Source of the DNA: Alphaproteobacteria bacterium
Lineage (GTDB): Bacteria; Pseudomonadota; Alphaproteobacteria; Acetobacterales; Acetobacteraceae
DNA: 64,000 bases
Direction of reading: 5' to 3'
Assembly (NCBI GenBank): GCA_016869715.1
Contig: VGDM01000001.1
Coordinates: 124,001 to 188,000, forward strand
Shown here one piece after another: positions 40,076 through 49,156 of this stretch. Position 1 is the first letter of the stretch. Each line of letters begins with the position of its first letter. The notes under the pieces are model-generated. The model worked only from the letters and a program-made list of their open reading frames with translations, was not told where the DNA came from and searched no databases. The translations under genes and the position numbers were made by a program.

Positions 40076-40567
40076 ATGAAGAAGGCGTCAGCTTCCCCCT
40101 TAACATCAAGACGCCGCCCTGGCCGACCAACACTGTACAGGCCGGCCATCGGGCAGCAGCTTATAGAAGCCATGGCAACGGGCCTCCGCCTGGAAGCCGC
40201 TGCAGCCCAAATCGGTCTTAGCCCCCGAGTTGTATTTGACTGGCAGAAGCATCACCCTGAATTTCTGCAGGCCATACAGGAAGGCGGACAACGGGCCCTG
40301 CTGTTCTGGGAGCGCAAGGCCATTTAGATGGCGGATGGCGCCCCCGGTAATGCCCAATTGGTCATGTTGGCTTTGAAGAATCGCTCCCGCGCCGCTCCAG
40401 GCTGGCATGACGCCCAGCGCCTTGAACACACGGACACCGATGGCGGCCCTGTTCAAGTGCAGCCTGTTGTCGCCCAAATTGATGCTACCAAGCTGACGCG
40501 AGAGCAGCGCGACGCGCTTCGGGCGGCTATTCTAACGATCAAACAGTCCGATGCCGCGCAAGATTGA
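40076..40567 (+). pseudogene. Terminase-small-subunit-like protein, one in-frame stop
   Basis: Part one has a basic N-terminus, RRRPGRPTLYRP, and a helix-turn-helix-like segment (GLRLEAAAAQIGLSPRVVFDWQ) ending LLFWERKAI. TAG at 40325-40327 interrupts, and the same frame continues with GAPGNAQLVMLALKNRSRA to KLTREQRDALRAAILTIKQ. This layout is typical of small phage/transposon DNA-binding proteins related to terminase small subunits. Assignment is by pattern only. An alternative is two separate small proteins, as an ATG directly follows the stop. Confidence 0.55.
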
Positions 40568-41002
40568 TCCGCACGGGGATGCCTTCTGAAGAAAGAATTT
40601 ACTTAGAGATAAAGAGTACGATTTGGCAGGATATAAAAACTACTGACAAGTGACGCTACATCGCTAAAATCGTAACCGCCGGTGCTGATGGCTGAGGGGC
40701 CCGGGCTGGGGTCTACAACATTATGGTGGCTGCGGCCCTGATCCTACTGCCTGGGCGCCGATGATGGCAGAAGAGGCCAACAGCTAGTGTCATGGTCCAA
40801 ATTGGTGCTTCCAAATGGCGGTATGGTCTCGGTTAATGCTGTGCCGCTATGGAGGCTCGTGAGGTTGCGCGATATTGGAAGTCATTGGTTGGGGGATTGG
40901 TGGCAAAGTCCCGGCCTTTATCTTGGGCCTCATATCCGGTCAATGTCCGGTTTTCCAGATGATCCCACGGCGCTATTTTCGTGTAAGTGTCTGAAAAAAT
41001 GA
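40568..41002. other. Intergenic island end, no supported gene
   Basis: 435 bases between the terminase-like remnant and tRNA-Arg. A 71-codon open frame (40787-41002) exists, but its translation has no recognisable motif and runs into the tRNA. No inverted repeats, integrase fragments or att duplications were recognised. Confidence 0.5.
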
Positions 41003-41076
41003 TGTCCCCGGCGCGATTCGAACGCACGGCCCCCAGATTAGGAATCTGGTGCTCTATCCTGCTGAGCTACGGGGAC
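41003..41076 (-). tRNA. tRNA-Arg (anticodon CCT)
   Basis: A complete cloverleaf can be drawn: acceptor GTCCCCG/CGGGGAC, D-arm GCTC/GAGC, anticodon stem CCAGA/TCTGG with loop TTCCTAA, T-arm GTGCG/CGCGC with TTCGAAT, discriminator A. CCA is not encoded. Its 3' end faces the AT-rich island, the usual side for integration. Confidence 0.95.
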
Positions 41077-41120
41077 ACCAAGTATTTTAATAGCGCAGAA
41101 CCACCGGTCAGGAAACCATT

Positions 41121-42068
41121 CTACCGCCGCCGGAAGCGTTCCACCGCGCTCACCAGCGCCGTACGCAGCCCAGGCTCCAACGCGGAATGGCCGGCATCGG
41201 GGATCACGGTCAGCCGTGCGGATGGCCAGGCGGCTGCCAATTCAAAGGCGGTGGTCGCGGGGCAGACCATGTCATAGCGGCCCTGCACAATCTCCGCCGG
41301 CATGCCGGCCAGGCGGTCCATGCGGCCGAGCAAACCCTCAGGTGGCAGGAAAAGATCATGGGCGAAGTAATGCGCTTCAATCCGGGCCAACCCCAGGGCG
41401 GTGCGATCCTGCGCGAAACTCGCGACTGTCTCAGGTGAGGGCAAAAGCGTGGAGCATGACCCCTCATATTGGCTCCAGGCACGCGCGGCGGGCAGATGCA
41501 CTGCCGGGTCGGGGTCACAAAGGCGGCGCAGATAAGCGCCCAAAAGATCGCCACGTTCTTCGCGTGGTAAGTGTTCACTGAAGGTAGCCCAGGCATCGGG
41601 AAACACGCGGCGCAGCCCATCCAGGAACCACACCACCTCCTCGCGCCGGCCCAGGAACACGCCGCGCAGCACGCAGCCCAAGACGCGCTTCGGATGTTCC
41701 TGAGCGTATGCAAGCGCCAGGGTTGATCCCCAGGAACCGCCAAACAGCAACCAATCCTCGATTCCCAGAAATTGGCGCAGCACGTCAATATCGCGCACCA
41801 GATGCGGCGTGGTATTGTCGCGCAATTCGCCAAGCGGGCGGGACCGCCCGGCGCCCCGCTGATCGAAAATGATCACGCGCCAATGCTGCGGGTCAAAAAA
41901 ACGCCGATGCACCGCACCAGCGCCGGCACCGGGCCCGCCATGCAGGAACAGCACCGGCTGGCCGCGCGGATTACCGACCTGTTCCCAATACATGACATGC
42001 CCGGATGAAAGCGGCAGGAAGCCGGTTTCATAGGGCGGGATATCGGGGAAAAGGTCTCCGCGCGGCAT
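41121..42068 (-). CDS. pip: Proline iminopeptidase
   Basis: Removes N-terminal proline from peptides; alpha/beta hydrolase of family S33. It has the oxyanion motif FLHGGPGAGAG, IFDQRGAGRSRP, the nucleophile GGSWGSTLALAYAQ with Ser in GxSxG, QGRYDMVCP with the Asp, and PDAGHSALEPG with the His. 315 residues, full length. Monocistronic. Confidence 0.93.
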   Translation of the reverse strand: MPRGDLFPDIPPYETGFLPLSSGHVMYWEQVGNPRGQPVLFLHGGPGAGAGAVHRRFFDPQHWRVIIFDQRGAGRSRPLGELRDNTTPHLVRDIDVLRQFLGIEDWLLFGGSWGSTLALAYAQEHPKRVLGCVLRGVFLGRREEVVWFLDGLRRVFPDAWATFSEHLPREERGDLLGAYLRRLCDPDPAVHLPAARAWSQYEGSCSTLLPSPETVASFAQDRTALGLARIEAHYFAHDLFLPPEGLLGRMDRLAGMPAEIVQGRYDMVCPATTAFELAAAWPSARLTVIPDAGHSALEPGLRTALVSAVERFRRR

Positions 42069-42117
42069 GGGTTAGATGTGCCGAAGCGCGCGGCGAAGCG
42101 CAATGGTTTTCACGGGA

Positions 42118-43389
42118 TCAAGCCTTCACAAAGCGGGCGATGAAAAACCCATCCATGCCGCCACGCGCGGCCCAGCAATCTGGTCGGGTGCGTACGGCGC
42201 CACTTGGCAGGATTGCCTCGGGCAGGCCAGGCATTTCATCAGGGCTGATCGGGTCAAGCTTCAAACCAAGCGCTTCCGCTTCGCGCAAATGCGCTTCACC
42301 TTCTTCGGCCTGCAAGGAACAGGTGGCAAAAACCAGCCGCCCGCCTGGCGCCAGCATGCCGGCGGCAGATTGCAATAGCCGGGATTGCAAGGCGGCGGCT
42401 GTTGCGACATCGCGCGCGCGCTTCAGCCATGCCACATCCGGGTGGCGGCGGATGGTGCCGGTCGCGGTGCAGGGCGCATCCAGCAGAATGGCATCGAAAG
42501 CTGCGGCTGGGCGAAACTGCGCCGCATCGGCGGTAATGATCTCTGCCGGCAGGTGCAAGCGCGCCAGATTTTCACGCAGCTGTTCCGCGCGTTTCGCATC
42601 GCGCTCCACCGCCGTGACCGTCGCACCCGCTGCCACAAGCTGCGCGGTCTTGCCGCCGGGCGCCGCGCAAAGATCAGCAATGCGTTCGCCTGCGCGCGGG
42701 GTCAGCAACCGGGCGGGCAGGGCGGCAGCCGCGTCCTGCACCCAGAAGGCGCCCTCAGCAAAGCCTGCCAGCCCCGTCACGCGCGTGCCGGCGGGCAGGC
42801 GAAAGGACCCGCCGGGCAGGGCTTGCGCGCCCTCGGGCAGTATAGCGCCGGTTTTGATCGAGATGTCCAAGGGCGCCGGCCCGCAATGCGCTTCCGCAAT
42901 GCTCCGCACCGCCGAGCCATAGGCAGCGTGCCATGCGGACCAGAGCCATGGCGGCGTATCGAGCCGCGCCGCATCCAGCCCTTCCAGCAGCGCTTCGCCG
43001 TCTGCTGCCACCTTGCGCAAAACGGCATTCACCAAGCCCGCAAAGGCGCGCGGCGCGAGATCCACGGCGGAGGCCACTGCCGCATGCGAAGGCGTGCCCA
43101 GCAGCAGCAATTCCGTGACCCCGATGCGCAGCGCGTGCCGCGCTGGTGGCGGCGGTTCGCGGCGGAGAAAGGGTTCCAGCACCGCATCAATGCTGCCCAG
43201 CCGGCGTAACACGGTCGCCGCAATGCGATGCGCCGCCGCACGATCCCGCGCTTCAAGCCGTGCGGGCAGGGCTTCGAGTGCCTCCTCCAAAGGCCGATGC
43301 GCTTCCAGCACGGCATCCAGCACATCGCGCGCGGCCCGCCTGGTGGGCAGGCCGGGCGGGCGCCTTGGCCGGGATGGGGCTTCGTTCAT
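42118..43389 (-). CDS. rsmB: 16S rRNA m5C967 methyltransferase (RsmB/Sun family)
   Basis: SAM-dependent RNA cytosine-5 methyltransferase. The NusB-like N-terminal domain is about residues 20-150. The catalytic domain shows ADLCAAPGGKTAQL (SAM binding), DAPCTATGTIRRHPD with the releasing Cys, and FATCSLQAEEGE with the catalytic Cys. The ATG at 43389 (MNEAPSRP) has AAGG upstream; an extension of nine codons is possible. 423 residues. Divergent from the GT39 gene. Confidence 0.9.
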   Translation of the reverse strand: MNEAPSRPRRPPGLPTRRAARDVLDAVLEAHRPLEEALEALPARLEARDRAAAHRIAATVLRRLGSIDAVLEPFLRREPPPPARHALRIGVTELLLLGTPSHAAVASAVDLAPRAFAGLVNAVLRKVAADGEALLEGLDAARLDTPPWLWSAWHAAYGSAVRSIAEAHCGPAPLDISIKTGAILPEGAQALPGGSFRLPAGTRVTGLAGFAEGAFWVQDAAAALPARLLTPRAGERIADLCAAPGGKTAQLVAAGATVTAVERDAKRAEQLRENLARLHLPAEIITADAAQFRPAAAFDAILLDAPCTATGTIRRHPDVAWLKRARDVATAAALQSRLLQSAAGMLAPGGRLVFATCSLQAEEGEAHLREAEALGLKLDPISPDEMPGLPEAILPSGAVRTRPDCWAARGGMDGFFIARFVKA

Positions 43390-43437
43390 GCCGCCTTCAT
43401 GGCACCCGCGCTGCACTCGTGCTAGAGCCGCCGCGCA

Positions 43438-45099
43438 ATGACCCTGGGCAGCTTTCTCGATCGATTGCCGGAAACGCGCCGCCCAGGCTTGTGGCTTGCG
43501 CTACTTTGCCTTTTGGTCTGGCTGCCGGGCTTTTTTTCCATCCCGCCCGGGGATCGCGATGAAAGCCGCTTCGCCCAGGCGAGCCGACAAATGGTGGAGA
43601 CCGGCGATTATGTGCGGATCAAGCTCGGTGAGGTTGAACGCAACAAGAAGCCGGTTGGCATTCATTGGGCGCAGGCCGCGACGGTGCATGGGCTGGAAGC
43701 CATGGGCATTCCGGCGCGCGGCGCGATTTGGGCCTATCGGCTGCCATCGCTGATCGGCGCGCTGCTCGCGGTTTTGGCCACCTGCTATCTGGGCCGCGCC
43801 TTGGTGGGACGACGCGCGGCGTTTCTGGCGGCGGCCATGCTGGCGCCCTGCATGGTGCTGGTGGTAGAAACCCATATTGCTAAGACCGACGCGGCGCTAC
43901 TGGCCAGCATCACGGCGGCGATGCTGCTGATGGGCCGCGCCTATCTGACGCCGGCGCAATTTTCTGCGAAGCAGGCTTTGGGCTTTTGGCTGGCGCTGGG
44001 CGCCGGCGTGCTGCTGAAAGGGCCGATTGCGCCCATGGTGCCCTTGCTGGCCGGCATCACGCTTTTGGTAACGGATCGCCGCGCACCCTGGTTTGGCGCG
44101 CTCCGCCCGCTTTGGGGCGTGCCGCTGATGATCGCCTGTGCCGCGCCCTGGTTCATCGCCATTGGCATCGCGACAGAGGGGCGGTTTTTCTCCCAGGCCA
44201 TCGGCGATGACATGCTGACCAAGGTGGGATCGGGCGAGGAAAGCCATTGGGGTCCGCCTGGCTTTTACTCTTTCCTGTTCGGCATCACGGCCTTTCCTTC
44301 GGCCTGGGTCGTGCTGCGCGCGCTAGCGGGCGCCTGGGCGGATCGGCTGAGGCCGCAAACGCGGTTTCTGTTGGGCTGGGCCGTGCCGGTCTGGCTGCTG
44401 TTTGAAGCGGTGGCAACCAAACTCCCGCATTATCCGCTGCCGGCCTATCCCGCGCTGATGCTACTGGCGGCTGCCTGGGCGCTTGATCCTTTGCGCCGGC
44501 CCACGCCGCGTTGGCTGGCGGCGATTGGCTGGTTGGCGCTGGGTGGTGTGGCACTTGGTTTGCCCATCGCCGGCATCGCCGCCGCGTTTTACGCCGAAAG
44601 GCGCCTGGATTTTTTCGGCCTGATCGGGCTTGGCTTTGGGGTGGCGCTGATCCTGCTGCTGTGGCGCGCGGCGCGCGCCGGGCATTGGGCGCGCGCGGCC
44701 CTGTTGGGCGCGGTATTGAGCTTACCCGTCTATGCCGCCGTGCTGGAAGGCGTCATTCCGCGCGTAAACGCCGTTTGGGTTTCGCCGCGCTTGGCGGTAG
44801 AGGTGCGCGCCATTGCCCCCGGTCTGCGCGACCGGGATTTTGGTGTGGTCGGCTATCATGAACCCTCGCTGCAATTCGCCCTTGGGGGCGGCATTGCGCT
44901 GCTGCGCGATGGTGCTGCGGCGGCCGCGTTTCTGGCGGAAAAGCCGGGGCGCGTGGTGGCGGTTTCGCATCGGCAGGAAGCGGCGTTTCGCGCAGCGGCG
45001 GCCGAGCGTGGCATCGCGCCGCGCGATGTCGGTTCTGTCACAGGGCTCAATTACGTACGCGGGCGCTGGCTCACGCTGCTGATTTTCAAGGTGGATTGA
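43438..45099 (+). CDS. GT39/ArnT-type polyprenyl-phosphate glycosyltransferase
   Basis: Integral inner-membrane glycosyltransferase of the GT-C fold, 553 residues with about 11 hydrophobic segments. The first periplasmic loop has the catalytic Asp-Glu (PGDRDESRFAQASRQM), then NKKPVGIHWAQA and EESHWGPPGFY, as in ArnT and related lipid A or protein glycosyltransferases. Acceptor and donor are not determinable. It is followed directly by a DedA gene (stop TGA immediately before ATG), suggesting an envelope function. Confidence 0.85.
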   Translation: MTLGSFLDRLPETRRPGLWLALLCLLVWLPGFFSIPPGDRDESRFAQASRQMVETGDYVRIKLGEVERNKKPVGIHWAQAATVHGLEAMGIPARGAIWAYRLPSLIGALLAVLATCYLGRALVGRRAAFLAAAMLAPCMVLVVETHIAKTDAALLASITAAMLLMGRAYLTPAQFSAKQALGFWLALGAGVLLKGPIAPMVPLLAGITLLVTDRRAPWFGALRPLWGVPLMIACAAPWFIAIGIATEGRFFSQAIGDDMLTKVGSGEESHWGPPGFYSFLFGITAFPSAWVVLRALAGAWADRLRPQTRFLLGWAVPVWLLFEAVATKLPHYPLPAYPALMLLAAAWALDPLRRPTPRWLAAIGWLALGGVALGLPIAGIAAAFYAERRLDFFGLIGLGFGVALILLLWRAARAGHWARAALLGAVLSLPVYAAVLEGVIPRVNAVWVSPRLAVEVRAIAPGLRDRDFGVVGYHEPSLQFALGGGIALLRDGAAAAAFLAEKPGRVVAVSHRQEAAFRAAAAERGIAPRDVGSVTGLNYVRGRWLTLLIFKVD

Positions 45100-45720
45100 A
45101 TGTTCGAATGGGTAGTGCGCCAGGTCGCGGAAACCGGGCTGATAGGCGTGTTTGTGCTGATGGTGGCGGAAAACATCTTCCCGCCCATCCCATCCGAAAT
45201 CATCATGGCCGCATCAGGCTTCGCTGCCGCGCGGGGCGAGATTTCATTAATTGGCGTAATTGTCATTGGTGTGCTTGGCACTGTGGTCGGCAATGCCTTT
45301 TGGTATGAAATCGGCCGCTGGTTCGGCATGGAGCGCATCCGCCCGCTGGTGGCGCGCTACGGCAAATGGTTCGCCTTTGAAACCGAGGATATGGACCGCG
45401 CGGAACGCACGCTGAAGCGTTGGGGGCCTTTCGCGCTTTGCTTCGGGCGGATGCTGCCGGGCATTCGCACCATCATTTCCATCCCCGCCGGCATGGTGCT
45501 GATCCCGCGCCCGGTCTTTTATGTTTGGACCGCGATTGGTTCAGCGATTTGGCTGAGCTTCCTCGCCATCGCGGGCTATATGCTGGAAGAGCGTTACGAC
45601 CGGGTGCAGGGCTGGGTGGAGCCGCTGGCCTGGGTGGTGGTGGGCGGTTCCATCGCGGCCTATGCGCTGCATCTGGTCTATGCCTTTCGCCGCGCGCGGC
45701 GCCGGCGCGATCAGGCGTAG
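45100..45720 (+). CDS. DedA family membrane protein
   Basis: DedA proteins are polytopic inner-membrane proteins, several of them linked to recycling of undecaprenyl phosphate or other lipid translocation. The family signature is here: ENIFPPIPSEIIMAASGF, GNAFWYEIGRWFG, and FALCFGRMLPGIRTIISIPAGM with the essential Arg-type motif. 206 residues. It starts directly after the GT39 gene stop and is probably cotranscribed. Confidence 0.92.
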   Translation: MFEWVVRQVAETGLIGVFVLMVAENIFPPIPSEIIMAASGFAAARGEISLIGVIVIGVLGTVVGNAFWYEIGRWFGMERIRPLVARYGKWFAFETEDMDRAERTLKRWGPFALCFGRMLPGIRTIISIPAGMVLIPRPVFYVWTAIGSAIWLSFLAIAGYMLEERYDRVQGWVEPLAWVVVGGSIAAYALHLVYAFRRARRRRDQA

Positions 45721-45899
45721 CGCGCCAGCGTCTGCTCCAGGGACGCGAAAGCATTGGCCAAGGCGGCGCAGTAGACGCCCGCTTCCTGCCGGCGCATCGG
45801 CGTATAGAAAAAGCACAGCACATCAGCGGGCCGATGGGCGAAAAGCGCGGCCACGGCTGCGGGGCCGCAATGCCGATCAGGTTCGTCGGCTTTGCTCAC
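45711..45899 (-). pseudogene. TrmH/SpoU RNA methyltransferase, N-terminal fragment
   Basis: The 62 residues begin like the substrate-binding N-terminus of TrmH-family 2'-O-methyltransferases (DRHCGPAAVAALFAHRPADV, LCFFYTPMRRQEAG). They then diverge after YCAALA and stop inside the 3' end of the DedA gene. The SAM-binding knot domain (about 150 residues) is absent. It starts at GTG overlapping the Ldh gene stop. Most likely a deletion remnant. Confidence 0.55.
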
Positions 45900-46900
45900 G
45901 GGTTGGAGAGTGCCTTGATCTTTTCCAGGACGGCATCGGGCAATTCGATCCCCTCCGCGCCGGTACGGGCGCTCTGCGCATCGCGCTTTGCGCCGGGCAG
46001 GCGCACACCCGCATCGGTCAGCATGGCGTTGATGAGCGTTTCAATCCGCGCGGCAAAGCCATCAGCACCCGCCAACGCGCCGGGGTCTATCGCCAGCAAC
46101 GCCTGGCCCAAGCGCGGGCGATTGCCCTCATCCTGGAAGAAACTATCGGCTTCAAAGCCGAAAGCCGCACCGGTCAGCGCGCAGCAGAGCAATTCGACAA
46201 TCAGCGCGAGCAAGGCCCCCTTGGTGCCGCCCATGGCGAGCATGGCGCCCGAAAGTGCGGCCTTGGCATCGGTGGTGGGGCGGCCATCGGCATCAAGCGC
46301 CCAACCTTCGGGAATGGGGCGGCCTTCCTTGGCAGCGACCATGATCTTGCCGCGCGCCACTTCCGATAGCGCCATATCAATCACGAGCGGCGGTGCGGCG
46401 CGGCGCGGGAAAGCCGCCGCCACCGGGTTGGTGCCCATCAGAGGCCGGCGCCCGCCCGGCACGGGCATGGCGGCAGGCGTATTGGTGAAGGCGAGCGCCA
46501 CCAACCCCTGTTCTGCCAGCCGCCGCACCGGCAGGCCCATGGCGCCGGAATGGTGGCTATCGGTGATGCCCACAAAGGCAATGCCATGGCCGCGCGCCCG
46601 CCAGGCGGCTTCCTGTTCCGCCAAGGCGAGTGCCGGGTAAGCCAGCCCATGCCCGGCATCAATCAGCACGGCGCCGCCGCGCTCATTGGTGATGCGCGGC
46701 ACTGCCTTCCCATCCGCGCGACCATTGCGCAGAAACGCCGCGTATTGCGCCACGCGCGACAGCCCATGCCCAGACTGACCTGCCGCCTCCGCGGCCACCA
46801 GGGCGGCGGCGGTGCGGCTTGCCATCTCGGCCCCGGCACCCGAGGCCATCAGCGCCGTGGTGACAAGTTGTTCAGCCACAATCAGGGAAAATCGCATCAA
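45896..46900 (-). CDS. Ldh family oxidoreductase (type 2 malate/L-lactate dehydrogenase)
   Basis: NAD(P)-dependent 2-hydroxyacid (or imino acid) oxidoreductase of the non-Rossmann Ldh/YlbC/ComC superfamily. Typical motifs are EAAGQSGHGLSRVAQYA, TDSHHSGAMGLPVRRLAEQ, PLMGTNPVAAAFPR and GGTKGALLALIVELL. 334 residues, full length. Its start overlaps the upstream Bug receptor stop (ATGA), so the pair may handle one carboxylated substrate. Confidence 0.9.
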   Translation of the reverse strand: MMRFSLIVAEQLVTTALMASGAGAEMASRTAAALVAAEAAGQSGHGLSRVAQYAAFLRNGRADGKAVPRITNERGGAVLIDAGHGLAYPALALAEQEAAWRARGHGIAFVGITDSHHSGAMGLPVRRLAEQGLVALAFTNTPAAMPVPGGRRPLMGTNPVAAAFPRRAAPPLVIDMALSEVARGKIMVAAKEGRPIPEGWALDADGRPTTDAKAALSGAMLAMGGTKGALLALIVELLCCALTGAAFGFEADSFFQDEGNRPRLGQALLAIDPGALAGADGFAARIETLINAMLTDAGVRLPGAKRDAQSARTGAEGIELPDAVLEKIKALSNP

Positions 46901-47871
46901 TCCGCCTTCAATTTTGCTTCCTGCACCAGCCTGGCCCAGCGGCCAGTCTCGGCGCTGATATAGGCCGCGCTGCGCTCCCTGTCCCAGGCTTCCACGGTGA
47001 AGCCGCCCTCGCGCGCGCGGCGCGATACGTCAGGGTCGCGGATGGCGGCGAGGGTATCGGCTTCCAGCCTGGCCAGGTTGGGGGCGGGCACCGCCGCATT
47101 GGTCAGCATCGCGGTCCAATTGGTCATTTCAAGTTCGGGCGATCCCGCTTCACGCACCGTGGGCACGTCCAGCACCAGGGGATGGCGCGCGGCAGAGGTA
47201 ATGGCAAGGGGGCGCAGCCGCCCGCCTTGGATTTGCGCAATGCATTCCGGTAAGTTGGAGACTATGAAATCCAAATTGCCCGCCGCGAGATCCGTGACGG
47301 AAGGCGCGCCGCCGCGATAAGGTACATGGGTAATCCGGTCCCCGGCACCGGCGACGCGGCGCACCAATTCGAGGCCCAAATGCGGCGGCGATCCATTGCC
47401 CGATGACCCGGCGTTCAAATTACGCTGGCGGGCTTGTGTCAGCAGATCGGCCAGGCTGCGCGCTGGGTTGCGTTCCGCATTGACCACCACCACGAGCGGC
47501 AATGACCCAAGGACAGAAATCGCCGTGAAATCCTGGCGGAAATTGAAGGGTGCATTCGGAAAAAGCGAGGCATTCACCGTATGCGTCATGGTGATGGCAA
47601 GCAGCGTATAGCCATCGGCCGGGCTTTTCGCCGCCGCATCGGCGCCGATCAGCGCATTGCCGCCGGCGCGGTTTTCGATGATGACGGGCCGGCCCCAAAT
47701 ATCCGACAGCTTCTGCCCGACCAGCCGGGCCATGATGTCGGTCAGCCCGCCCGGCGGGAAGGGCACGATGTAGCGTACGGCGCGATCGGGGAAGCTCGCT
47801 TGAGCCTCAGCGCGGCCAATCAGGGCGGCGGCAGGCAGGGCTGCAAGCACATGGCGGCGGGTTGGGCGCAT
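46897..47871 (-). CDS. Bug/TctC-type solute receptor, intact
   Basis: Periplasmic tricarboxylate-type receptor of the Bug family. The signal peptide includes RRHVLAALPAAALIGRAEAQ. The family motifs are FPDRAVRYIVPFPPGGLTDI, PVIIENRAGGNALIGADAAA, GSSGNGSPPHLGLELV and HVPYRGGAPSVTDLAAGN. An AGGAGG site precedes two adjacent ATGs; the second (47871) has the better spacing. No TctAB membrane partner is encoded nearby, which is usual for Bug proteins. This is the only one of four Bug genes in the window without visible damage. Confidence 0.92.
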   Translation of the reverse strand: MRPTRRHVLAALPAAALIGRAEAQASFPDRAVRYIVPFPPGGLTDIMARLVGQKLSDIWGRPVIIENRAGGNALIGADAAAKSPADGYTLLAITMTHTVNASLFPNAPFNFRQDFTAISVLGSLPLVVVVNAERNPARSLADLLTQARQRNLNAGSSGNGSPPHLGLELVRRVAGAGDRITHVPYRGGAPSVTDLAAGNLDFIVSNLPECIAQIQGGRLRPLAITSAARHPLVLDVPTVREAGSPELEMTNWTAMLTNAAVPAPNLARLEADTLAAIRDPDVSRRAREGGFTVEAWDRERSAAYISAETGRWARLVQEAKLKAD

Positions 47872-47974
47872 CATATTCCTCCTGGGTGTTACGCTTCCTG
47901 CTGGGAAGCGTAGCCCAGGGCGCGGCGCTGCCCTATAGGTTTTCCATCTGAAGCTTGAACCGGGGGTTTGTCGC

Positions 47975-49150
47975 GTGACACCTGTTGAGAAAATCCGCCA
48001 ATGGCATGAAGAGCTCACCGCCTGGCGCCGGGACTTCCACGCCCATCCCGAACTGGGGTTTGAGGAAGTCAGGACCAGCGCGCTGGTGGCCGAACGGCTC
48101 GCCTCCTGGGGGATTGAGGTGCATCGCGGCATTGGCAAGACCGGCGTGGTGGGCGTGTTGCGCCACGGGAATGGCCAGGGCCGGCTTGGGCTGCGCGCCG
48201 ATATGGATGCGCTGCCCATGCCGGAAGCCAATGGCTTCGCGCATAAATCGGGCATTGAAGGCAAGATGCATGGCTGCGGGCATGATGGGCATACCACCAT
48301 GCTGCTGGCCACCGCGCGCTATTTGGCCGAGACGCGCAATTTCGATGGCACGGTGCATTTCATTTTCCAGCCGGCGGAAGAGGGCCGCGGTGGCGCGCAG
48401 GCGATGCTGGCTGATGGCCTGTTTGAGCGCTTCCCCTGCGATACCGTCTATGGGCTGCATAACCGCCCAGGCCTGCCGGTCGGGCAATTCGCCATCCGCC
48501 CCGGCCCGATCATGGCGGGGGCGATATTTTTCGACATCGTGATCCAGGGCAAGGGCGGCCATGGTGCGCGCCCGGAACAGACGATTGATCCTGTGGTGGT
48601 GGGCGCGCAGATCGTGACCGCCTTGCAGACCGTGGTCGCGCGCAATGTCCCCGCTTTGGATAGCGCGGTGCTGAGCGTGACCTGCTTCAGTGCTGGCCTC
48701 GCGCATAATGTGATCCCGGATCAGGTGACGCTGAAGGGCACGGTGCGCGCCTTCAAGGTGGAAGTGATGCGCTTGGTGGAAGCGCGCATGCGCGCCGTGG
48801 TGCAGGGCACCGCTGCGGCCTTTGGCGCTTCTGCCGAGATCGCTTTCAAGGAAATCGCTGCCCCCACCATCAATGCGCCGGAAGAAGCGACTACGCTTGG
48901 TGATGCGGCGGTGTCATTGGTCGGTGAAGTGGCGGTGGAACGCAACCGCACTCCCGTGATGGGCAGTGAGGATTTCGCCTATATGCTTCTGCAACGCCCG
49001 GGCGCTTACATTCATGTCGGCAATGGCACGGGTGATTCGGGCGGCTGCGATGTGCATAACCCGCATTATGACTTCAATGATGCGGCGATTCCCTATGGCG
49101 GCGGCGTGATGGCCGCGCTGGTGGAACAGAAGCTGCCGCGCGTGAAGTGA
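47975..49150 (+). CDS. M20-family amidohydrolase (hippurate hydrolase type)
   Basis: Zinc-dependent deacylase/amidohydrolase of peptidase family M20D. The metal-binding GKMHGCGHDGHTTMLLATARYL is near residue 100. FQPAEEGRGGAQAML with the catalytic Glu, the dimerisation domain, and a final VMGSEDFAYMLLQRPGAY follow. 391 residues. The start is GTG at 47975 with a G-rich site before it. Divergent from the Bug-Ldh pair; the acyl group is unknown. Confidence 0.9.
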   Translation: MTPVEKIRQWHEELTAWRRDFHAHPELGFEEVRTSALVAERLASWGIEVHRGIGKTGVVGVLRHGNGQGRLGLRADMDALPMPEANGFAHKSGIEGKMHGCGHDGHTTMLLATARYLAETRNFDGTVHFIFQPAEEGRGGAQAMLADGLFERFPCDTVYGLHNRPGLPVGQFAIRPGPIMAGAIFFDIVIQGKGGHGARPEQTIDPVVVGAQIVTALQTVVARNVPALDSAVLSVTCFSAGLAHNVIPDQVTLKGTVRAFKVEVMRLVEARMRAVVQGTAAAFGASAEIAFKEIAAPTINAPEEATTLGDAAVSLVGEVAVERNRTPVMGSEDFAYMLLQRPGAYIHVGNGTGDSGGCDVHNPHYDFNDAAIPYGGGVMAALVEQKLPRVK

Positions 49151-49156
49151 GGCGCG

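Larger units (their letters stand above)
37396..41002. mobile_element. AT-rich remnant island next to tRNA-Arg
   Basis: Base composition and codon use change sharply at about 37396 and return to normal at the tRNA-Arg gene (41003). The content is foreign in style: an RTX/DUF4214 fragment, a stand-alone glycosyltransferase and a terminase-like fragment. No integrase and no second copy of the tRNA 3' end were found, so if this was an integrated element its ends are gone. Confidence 0.5.

Noticed and set aside
39855-40079. 74-codon plus-strand frame upstream of the terminase-like gene
   Set aside because: No motif, and it contains the promoter of the next gene.
40787-41002. 71-codon frame before tRNA-Arg
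   Set aside because: No recognisable motif; runs into the tRNA.
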